From Clostridiales bacterium FE2011 (GTDB taxonomy: Bacteria; Bacillota; Clostridia; Christensenellales; Aristaeellaceae), in contig CP069418.1 of assembly GCA_017569305.1 (NCBI GenBank), positions 2,790,001-2,854,000 of the forward strand: a stretch of 64,000 nt of DNA, given 5' to 3'. Positions 41,443 to 52,500 of this stretch are shown here, in pieces (position 1 is the first letter of the stretch; each line of letters opens with the position of its first letter). Made by a program: the position numbers and the translations under genes. The notes beneath the pieces were generated by a model, which was not told where the DNA came from, ran no database searches, and was given only the letters and a program-made list of their open reading frames with translations.

Positions 41443-43528
41443 GTGGACATTCACTTCCGGCACTCTGCCGAAGTACCGGGCAGACGGTAAGACCGAGATC
41501 GTCTACACAGCTGACGAAGAAGCGATCCCGGGCTTCGAGAAGGTCACCGAGGGCACCCGCATCACCAACACGCTGGAGACCGTGAAGATCACCGGCGAAA
41601 AGACCTGGGATATGCAGGGCTACGACGCAAGCCTCATGCCCGAGAGCATCACGGTCTACATCAAGAAGGGCAACGACACTGTTGAGACGCTGACTGTCAC
41701 GGCCGGCGAGGATAACAAGTGGAAGTTCTCTTCCAGCGACCTGCCGAAGTACGAGAAGGGCACCAAGGACGAGATCACCTACACGGTGGATGAAAAGGTA
41801 CCCGAAGGCTTCAGCAAGGTAGTAACCGGCAACAACATTACAAACACCTACATTCCTAAGACAACGACCGTAAGCGGCGAAAAGGTCTGGAACCTGAAGG
41901 GTAACAGCACTGAACTGCTGCCCGAAGAGATTACGGTCTACATCAAGGATGGCAGCAAGACCGTTGAAACCCTGACGGTGAAGGCCGGCACAGATGGTAA
42001 GTGGACATTCACTTCCGGCACTCTGCCGAAGTACCGGGCAGACGGTAAGACCGAGATCGTCTACACAGCTGACGAAGAAGCGATCCCGGGCTTCGAGAAG
42101 GTTACCGAGGGCACCCGCATCACCAACACGCTGGAGACCGTGAAGATCACCGGCGAAAAGACCTGGGATATGCAGGGCTACGACGCAAGCCTCATGCCCG
42201 AGAGCATCACGGTCTACATCAAGAAGGGCAACGACACTGTTGAGACGCTGACTGTCACGGCCGGCGAGGATAACAAGTGGAAGTTCTCTTCCAGCGACCT
42301 GCCGAAGTACGAGAAGGGCACCAAGGACGAGATCACCTACACGGTGGATGAAAAGGTACCCGAAGGCTTCAGCAAGGTAGTAACCGGCAACAACATTACA
42401 AACACCTACATTCCTAAGACAACGACCGTAAGCGGCGAAAAGGTCTGGAACCTGAAGGGTAACAGCACTGAACTGCTGCCCGAAGAGATTACGGTCTACA
42501 TCAAGGATGGCAGCAAGACCGTTGAAACCCTGACGGTGAAGGCCGGCACAGATGGTAAGTGGACATTCACTTCCGGCACTCTGCCGAAGTACCGGGCAGA
42601 CGGTAAGACCGAGATCGTCTACACAGCTGACGAAGAAGCGATCCCGGGCTTCGAGAAGGTCACCGAGGGCACCCGCATCACCAACACGCTGGAGACCGTG
42701 AAGATCACCGGCGAAAAGACCTGGGATATGCAGGGCTACGACGCAAGCCTCATGCCCGAGAGCATCACGGTCTACATCAAGAAGGGCAACGACACTGTTG
42801 AGACGCTGACTGTCACGGCCGGCGAGGATAACAAGTGGAAGTTCTCTTCCAGCGACCTGCCGAAGTACGAGAAGGGCACCAAGGACGAGATCACCTACAC
42901 GGTGGATGAAAAGGTACCCGAAGGCTTCAGCAAGGTAGTAACCGGCAACAACATTACAAACACCTACATTCCTAAGACAACGACCGTAAGCGGCGAAAAG
43001 GTCTGGAACCTGAAGGGTAACAGCACTGAACTGCTGCCCGAAGAGATTACGGTCTACATCAAGGATGGCAGCAAGACCGTTGAAACCCTGACGGTGAAGG
43101 CCGGCACAGATGGTAAGTGGACATTCACTTCCGGCACTCTGCCGAAGTACCGGGCAGACGGTAAGACCGAGATCGTCTACACAGCTGACGAAGAAGCGAT
43201 CCCGGGCTTCGAGAAGGTCACCGAGGGCACCCGCATCACCAACACGCTGGAGACCGTGAAGATCACCGGCGAAAAGACCTGGGATATGCAGGGCTACGAC
43301 GCAAGCCTCATGCCCGAGAGCATCACGGTCTACATCAAGAAGGGCAACGACACTGTTGAGACGCTGACTGTCACGGTCGGCGAGGATAACAAGTGGAAGT
43401 TCTCTTCCAGCGACCTGCCGAAGTACGAGAAGGGCACCAAGGACGAGATCACCTACACGGTGGATGAAAAGGTACCCGAAGGCTTCAGCAAGGTAGTAAC
43501 CGGCAACAACATTACAAACACCTACATT
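40741..43528 (+). repeat. Array 1: five near-identical 558-bp units
   Basis: Unit boundaries (CCTAAGACAACG) fall at 40741, 41299, 41855, 42413 and 42971, with the next at 43529. Four units are exactly 558 bp and one is 556 bp. Each encodes two domains of about 93 residues. A single further half unit follows to about 43806. Confidence 0.93.
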
Positions 43529-46500
43529 CCTAAGACAACGACCGTAAGCGGCGAAAAGGTCTGGAACCTGAAGGGTAACAGCACTGAACTGCTGCCCGAA
43601 GAGATTACGGTCTACATCAAGGATGGCGACAAGACCGTCGACACCCTGACGGTGAAGGCCGGCACCGACGGCAAGTGGAGCTTCACCTCCAAGGATCTGG
43701 CGAAATACCGCGCAGACGGCAAGACAGCTATCAACTACACAGTTGAAGAAGAAGAAATTCCCGGTTTCGACAAAGTTATCAGCGGAACCCGTGTTACGAA
43801 TACGCTGAAGACGACAGACGTTTCTGTTGAGAAGATCTGGGATGACAATGACGACAAGAACCACAGCCGGCCTGAAAAGGTAATGGTCCAGCTGAAGGCA
43901 AACGGTAAGGATCTTGGAGATGCTGTTGAGCTGAATGCAAAGAATAGCTGGAAGTATACCTGGACGAACCTGGTCAAGCTTGATAACAATACTGAAATCC
44001 AGTATACGGTAACCGAAGCTCAGGTTCCCGGATATAAGGCTCCTGTCATCACCAAGGTGTCCGGTAACGAATGGGCTTACACCATTACGAACAGCATTAC
44101 CGAAGTGAAGGTCAACAAGGTTGACATTGCTGACGGTAAAGAGCTGGAAGGCGCACATATCCAGATTATCGACAAGGATGGCAAGGTCGTTGAAGAGTGG
44201 ACATCCACGAAGGATATCCATGAAGTATACGGTCTGCACACCGGCGAAACCTACACCCTGAAGGAGACCGTGGCGCCCCTGGGCTACACGATCGTTACGG
44301 AAACCACCTTCGTGATCGATGCAACCGGTAAGGTAACGACTACCGGCACTATGACCGAAGACGGAGTGATCCTGGTTGAAGATACGCTGACTGAAGTGAA
44401 GGTCAGCAAGGTGGATATTGCCAACGGCGCAGAGCTGGAAGGCGCGCATATCCAGATCATCGACAAGGACGGCAAGGTCGTTGAAGAGTGGAACTCCACG
44501 AAGGACGTCCATGAAGTGAAGGGCCTGCATACCGGCGAGACCTACACCCTGAAGGAGACCGTCGCGCCTCTGGGCTACACGATCGCTACAGACACCACCT
44601 TTGTGATCGACACAACCGGTAAGGTAACGACTACCGGCACTATGACCGAGGGCGGAGTCATCCTGGTCGAAGATACGATCACCAAGGTGAAGGTCAGCAA
44701 GATCGATATCACCAATGAAAAGGAACTGCCTGGTGCGACCATGCAGATCCTGGATGCGGAAGACAAGGTCATCAAGACCTGGGTTTCCGGCAACGAACCG
44801 TATTATGTGGAAGGTCTGCAGACCGGCGTAACATATAAGCTGGTTGAGACCATCGCTCCGGATGGATATACCATCGCAAGCGTGACGACCTTCAGCATTG
44901 ATACAAAGGGTAACGTCACAAGCAGCGGCACACACAGCAAGGACAAAGACGGCATCGAAGTGCTTGTTGTTGAAGACGACAAGACGCATATCTCCGTAAG
45001 CAAGCGCGACATCACCAAGGGTGATGAAGAACTGCCCGGCGCGACGCTGCAGATCCTGGACAAGGATGAAAACGTCGTGAAGGAATGGGTGTCCGGCGAC
45101 AAGCCCGAAGTCATCGAAGGCCTGAAGACGGGTGTGGAATACACACTGCGTGAGACGCTGGCTCCCGACGGATACCTGATTACAAGCGATACCACATTCA
45201 GCATTGACGAGAACGGCGATGTGACGAGCACCGGCACGACGAGCACAGACGACAAGGGCAGGCCCGTTCTGGTTGTGAACGACAAGCCCGTGCACGTGGA
45301 AGTTAAGAAGACCGATATCGCAAGCGGCAAGGAAGTCAAGGGTGCACACCTGGTTGTGACCGACGCTGAAGGCAAGACCGTTGACGAGTGGGTGTCCGAA
45401 GACAAGGGCAGTCACGTGATCAAGGGCCTGAAGACCGGCGTAGAATACACGCTGAGTGAGACCGTCGCACCTGACGGCTATCTCGTAACAACCGATATCA
45501 CCTTCACTGTGGCAACCGACGGCACAGTGACCACGACAGGGAAGAAGACCACCGACGCCAATGGCAACACGGTCATCCTGGTCGAGGATACAATCACGAA
45601 GGTGAAAGTCAGCAAGACCGACATCACCAACGGCGACGAAGAACTGCCTGGCGCAACCCTGAAGATTCTGGACGCTGAAGGCAATGAGGTTGAGACCTGG
45701 GTCTCCGGTACCGAACCGTACTATGTGGAAGGCCTGAAGACGGGCGTACAGTACAAGCTGGTTGAGACCATCGCTCCCGACGGCTATACCATCACCAGCG
45801 AGACCGTCTTCTCCATCGACGCTGAAACCGGCAAGGTAACCAGCACCGGCACAATCAGCAAGGACGATAAGGGTGTTGAGATCCTGGTCGTCAACGACAG
45901 CAAGACCCACATCTCTGTGAGCAAGCGCGACATCACCAAGGGTGATGAAGAACTGCCCGGCGCGACGCTGCAGATCCTGGACAAGGACGAAAACGTCGTG
46001 AAGGAATGGGTGTCCGGCGACAAGCCCGAAGTCATCGAAGGCCTGAAGACGGGCGTTGAATACACGCTGCGTGAGACGCTGGCTCCCGACGGATATACGA
46101 TTACCAGCGATACCACATTCAGCATTGACGAGAACGGCGATGTGACGAGCAGCGGCACGACCACAACGGACAAAGAAGGCAAGCCCGTCCTGGTAGTGAA
46201 CGACAAGCCCGTCCACGTAGAAGTTAAGAAGACCGACATCGCCAACGGCAAGGAAGTGGCCGGTGCACACCTGGTCGTGACCGACGCTGAGGGCAACAAG
46301 GTAGACGAGTGGGTGTCCGAAGATAACGGCAGCCACCTGATCAAGGGCCTGAAGACCGGCGTAGAATACACGCTGAGTGAGACCGTCGCACCTGACGGCT
46401 ATCTCGTAACAACCGATATCACCTTCACTGTGGCAACCGACGGCACAGTGACCACGACAGGGAAGAAGACCACCGACGCCAATGGCAACACGGTTATCCT

Positions 46501-49500
46501 GGTCGAGGATACGATCACCAAGGTGAAGGTCAGCAAGACCGACATCACCAACGGCGACGAAGAACTGCCTGGCGCAACCCTGAAGATTCTGGACGCTGAA
46601 GGCAATGAGGTTGAGACCTGGGTCTCCGGTACCGAACAGTACTATGTGGAAGGCCTGAAGACGGGCGTACAGTACAAGCTGGTTGAGACCATCGCTCCCG
46701 ACGGCTACACGATCACCAGTGAGACCGTCTTCTCCATCGACGCTGAAACCGGCAAGGTAACCAGCACCGGTACGGTCAGCAAGGACGATAAGGGTGTTGA
46801 GATCCTGGTCGTCAACGACAGCAAGACCCACATCTCTGTGAGCAAGCGCGACATCACCAAGGGTGATGAAGAACTGCCCGGCGCGACGCTGCAGATCCTG
46901 GACAAGGACGAAAACGTCGTGAAGGAATGGGTGTCCGGCGACAAGCCCGAAGTCATTGAAGGCCTGAAGACGGGCGTTGAATACACGCTGCGTGAGACGC
47001 TGGCTCCCGACGGATATACGATTACCAGCGATACTATCTTCAGCATTGACGAGAACGGCAATGTGACCAGCAGCGGCACGACCACAACGGACAAAGAAGG
47101 CAAGCCCGTCCTGGTAGTGAACGACAAGCCCGTCCACGTGGAAGTTAAGAAGACCGACATCGCCAACGGCAAGGAAGTTGCGGGAGCACACCTGGTTGTT
47201 AAGGATGCGGAAGAGAAGATCGTTGACGAGTGGGTGTCCGAGGACAACGGCAGCCACCTGATCAAGGGTCTGAAGACCGGCGTTGAATACACGCTGAGTG
47301 AGACCGTCGCACCTGACGGCTATCTCGTAACAACCGATATCACCTTCACTGTGGCAACCGACGGCACAGTGACCACGACAGGGAAGAAGACCACCGACGC
47401 CAATGGCAACACGGTTATCCTGGTCGAGGATACGATTACCAAGGTGAAGGTCAGCAAGACCGACATCACCAACGGTGACGAAGAACTGCCTGGCGCAACC
47501 CTGAAGATTCTGGACGCTGAAGGCAATGAGGTTGAGACCTGGGTCTCCGGTACCGAACCGTACTATGTGGAAGGCCTGAAGACGGGCGTACAGTACAAGC
47601 TGGTTGAGACCATCGCTCCCGACGGCTACACGATCACCAGTGAGACCGTCTTCTCCATCGACGCTGAAACCGGCAAGGTAACCAGCACCGGTACGGTCAG
47701 CAAGGACGATAAGGGTGTTGAGATCCTGGTCGTCAACGACAGCAAGACCCACATCTCTGTGAGCAAGCGCGACATCACCAAGGGTGATGAAGAACTGCCC
47801 GGCGCGACGCTGCAGATCCTGGACAAGGACGAAAACGTCGTGAAGGAATGGGTGTCCGGCGACAAGCCCGAAGTCATTGAAGGCCTGAAGACGGGCGTTG
47901 AATACACGCTGCGTGAGACGCTGGCTCCCGACGGATATACGATTACCAGCGATACTATCTTCAGCATTGACGAGAACGGCAATGTGACCAGCAGCGGCAC
48001 GACCACAACGGACAAAGAAGGCAAGCCCGTCCTGGTAGTGAACGACAAGCCCGTCCACGTGGAAGTTAAGAAGACCGACATCGCCAACGGCAAGGAAGTT
48101 GCGGGAGCACACCTGGTTGTTAAGGATGCGGAAGAGAAGATCGTTGACGAGTGGGTGTCCGAGGACAACGGCAGCCACCTGATCAAGGGTCTGAAGACCG
48201 GCGTTGAATACACGCTGAGTGAGACCGTCGCACCTGACGGCTATCTCGTAACAACCGATATCACCTTCACTGTGGCAACCGACGGCACAGTGACCACGAC
48301 AGGGAAGAAGACCACCGACGCCAATGGCAACACGGTTATCCTGGTCGAGGATACGATCACCAAGGTGAAGGTCAGCAAGACCGACATCACCAACGGTGAC
48401 GAAGAACTGCCTGGCGCAACCCTGAAGATTCTGGACGCTGAAGGCAATGAGGTTGAGACCTGGGTCTCCGGTACCGAACCGTACTATGTGGAAGGCCTGA
48501 AGACGGGCGTACAGTACAAGCTGGTTGAGACCATCGCTCCCGACGGCTACACCATCACCAGCGAGACCGTCTTCTCCATCGACGCTGAAACCGGCAAGGT
48601 AACCAGCACCGGTACGGTCAGCAAGGACGATAAGGGTGTTGAGATCCTGGTCGTCAACGACAGCAAGACCCACATCTCCGTAAGCAAGCGCGACATCACC
48701 AAGGGTGATGAAGAACTGCCCGGCGCGACGCTGCAGATCCTGGACAAGGACGAAAACGTCGTGAAGGAATGGGTGTCCGGCGAAAAGCCTGAAGTCATTG
48801 AAGGCCTGAAGACGGGCGTTGAATACACGCTGCGTGAGACGCTGGCTCCCGACGGATACCTGATTACAAGCGATACCACATTCAGCATTGACGAGAACGG
48901 CAATGTGACGAGCAGCGGCACGACCACAACGGACAAAGAAGGCAAGCCCGTTCTGGTAGTGAACGATAAGCCTGTCCATGTTGAAGTGAAGAAGACCGAC
49001 ATCGCCAACGGCAAGGAAGTTGCGGGAGCACACCTGGTTGTTAAGGATGCGGAAGAGAAGATCGTTGACGAGTGGGTGTCCGAGGACAACGGCAGCCACC
49101 TGATCAAGGGTCTGAAGACCGGCGTTGAATACACGCTGAGTGAGACCGTCGCACCTGACGGCTATCTCGTAACAACCGATATCACCTTCACTGTGGCAAC
49201 CGACGGCACAGTGACCACGACAGGGAAGAAGACCACCGACGCCAATGGCAACACGGTTATCCTGGTCGAGGATACGATCACCAAGGTGAAGGTCAGCAAG
49301 ACCGACATCACCAACGGTGACGAAGAACTGCCTGGCGCAACCCTGAAGATTCTGGACGCTGAAGGCAATGAGGTTGAGACCTGGGTCTCCGGTACCGAAC
49401 CGTACTATGTGGAAGGCCTGAAGACGGGCGTACAGTACAAGCTGGTTGAGACCATCGCTCCCGACGGCTACACCATCACCAGCGAGACCGTCTTCTCCAT

Positions 49501-52500
49501 TGACGCTGAAACTGGCAAGGTAACCAGCACCGGCACAGTCAGCAAGGACGAGAACGGTGTTGAGATCCTGGTTGTGAACGACAGCAAGACCCATATCTCC
49601 GTAAGCAAGCGCGACATCACCAAGGGTGATGAAGAACTGCCCGGCGCGACGCTGCAGATCCTGGACAAGGACGAAAACGTCGTGAAGGAATGGGTGTCCG
49701 GCGACAAGCCCGAAGTCATTGAAGGCCTGAAGACGGGCGTTGAATACACGCTGCGTGAGACGCTGGCTCCCGACGGATATACGATTACCAGCGATACTAT
49801 CTTCAGCATTGACGAGAACGGCGATGTGACGAGCAGCGGCACGACCACAACGGACAAAGAAGGCAAGCCCGTCCTGGTAGTGAACGACAAGCCCGTCCAC
49901 GTAGAAGTTAAGAAGACCGACATCGCCAACGGCAAGGAAGTGGCCGGTGCACACCTGGTCGTGACCGACGCTGAGGGCAACAAGGTAGACGAGTGGGTGT
50001 CCGAAGATAACGGCAGCCACCTGATCAAGGGTCTGAAGACCGGCGTTGAATACACGCTGAGTGAGACCGTCGCACCTGACGGCTATCTCGTAACAACCGA
50101 TATCACCTTCACTGTGGCAACCGACGGCACAGTGACCACGACAGGGAAGAAGACCACCGACGCCAATGGCAACACGGTTATCCTGGTCGAGGATACGATC
50201 ACCAAGGTGAAGGTCAGCAAGACCGACATCACCAACGGTGACGAAGAACTGCCTGGCGCAACCCTGAAGATTCTGGACGCTGAAGGCAATGAGGTTGAGA
50301 CCTGGGTCTCCGGTACCGAACCGTACTATGTGGAAGGCCTGAAGACGGGCGTACAGTACAAGCTGGTTGAGACCATCGCTCCCGACGGCTACACCATCAC
50401 CAGCGAGACCGTCTTCTCCATTGACGCTGAAACTGGCAAGGTAACCAGCACCGGCACAGTCAGCAAGGACGAGAACGGTGTTGAGATCCTGGTTGTGAAC
50501 GACAGCAAGACCCATATCTCCGTAAGCAAGCGCGACATCACCAAGGGTGATGAAGAACTGCCCGGCGCGACGCTGCAGATCCTGGACAAGGACGAAAACG
50601 TCGTGAAGGAATGGGTGTCCGGCGACAAGCCCGAAGTCATTGAAGGCCTGAAGACGGGCGTTGAATACACGCTGCGTGAGACGCTGGCTCCCGACGGATA
50701 TACGATTACCAGCGATACTATCTTCAGCATTGACGAGAACGGCGATGTGACGAGCAGCGGCACGACCACAACGGACAAAGAAGGCAAGCCCGTCCTGGTA
50801 GTGAACGACAAGCCCGTCCACGTAGAAGTTAAGAAGACCGACATCGCCAACGGCAAGGAAGTGGCCGGTGCACACCTGGTCGTGACCGACGCTGAGGGCA
50901 ACAAGGTAGACGAGTGGGTGTCCGAAGATAACGGCAGCCACCTGATCAAGGGCCTGAAGACCGGCGTAGAATACACGCTGAGTGAGACCGTCGCACCTGA
51001 CGGCTATCTCGTAACAACCGATATCACCTTCACTGTGGCAACCGACGGCACAGTGACCACGACAGGGAAGAAGACCACCGACGCCAATGGCAACACGGTT
51101 ATCCTGGTCGAGGATACGATCACCAAGGTGAAGGTCAGCAAGACCGACATCACCAACGGCGACGAAGAACTGCCTGGCGCAACCCTGAAGATTCTGGACG
51201 CTGAAGGCAATGAGGTTGAGACCTGGGTCTCCGGTACCGAACCGTACTATGTGGAAGGCCTGAAGACGGGCGTACAGTACAAGCTGGTTGAGACCATCGC
51301 TCCCGACGGCTACACGATCACCAGTGAGACCGTCTTCTCCATCGACGCTGAAACCGGCAAGGTAACCAGCACCGGTACGGTCAGCAAGGACGATAAGGGT
51401 GTTGAGATCCTGGTCGTCAACGACAGCAAGACCCACATCTCTGTGAGCAAGCGCGACATCACCAAGGGTGATGAAGAACTGCCCGGCGCGACGCTGCAGA
51501 TCCTGGACAAGGACGAAAACGTCGTGAAGGAATGGGTGTCCGGCGACAAGCCCGAAGTCATTGAAGGCCTGAAGACGGGCGTTGAATACACGCTGCGTGA
51601 GACGCTGGCTCCCGACGGATATACGATTACCAGCGATACTATCTTCAGCATTGACGAGAACGGCGATGTGACGAGCAGCGGCACGACCACAACGGACAAA
51701 GAAGGCAAGCCCGTCCTGGTAGTGAACGACAAGCCCGTCCACGTAGAAGTTAAGAAGACCGACATCGCCAACGGCAAGGAAGTGGCCGGTGCACACCTGG
51801 TCGTGACCGACGCTGAGGGCAACAAGGTAGACGAGTGGGTGTCCGAAGATAACGGCAGCCACCTGATCAAGGGCCTGAAGACCGGCGTAGAATACACGCT
51901 GAGTGAGACCGTCGCACCTGACGGCTATCTCGTAACAACCGATATCACCTTCACTGTGGCAACCGACGGCACAGTGACCACGACAGGGAAGAAGACCACC
52001 GACGCCAATGGCAACACGGTTATCCTGGTCGAGGATACGATCACCAAGGTGAAGGTCAGCAAGACCGACATCACCAACGGCGACGAAGAACTGCCTGGCG
52101 CAACCCTGAAGATTCTGGACGCTGAAGGCAATGAGGTTGAGACCTGGGTCTCCGGTACCGAACCGTACTATGTGGAAGGCCTGAAGACGGGCGTACAGTA
52201 CAAGCTGGTTGAGACCATCGCTCCCGACGGCTATACCATCACCAGCGAGACCGTCTTCTCCATCGACGCTGAAACCGGCAAGGTAACCAGCACCGGCACA
52301 ATCAGCAAGGATGAGAACGGTGTTGAGATCCTGGTCGTAAACGACAGTAAGACCCATGTGAGCATCAGCAAGGTTGCTATTACCGGCGATGAAGAACTGC
52401 CCGGAGCGGAAATCAAGCTGTTGCGTGCTGCCGGTGAGAATGAGCCGGAAGACGCAGACTTCTATGGTGAAAACAATGAATATGTGATCGTCGAAGAGTG

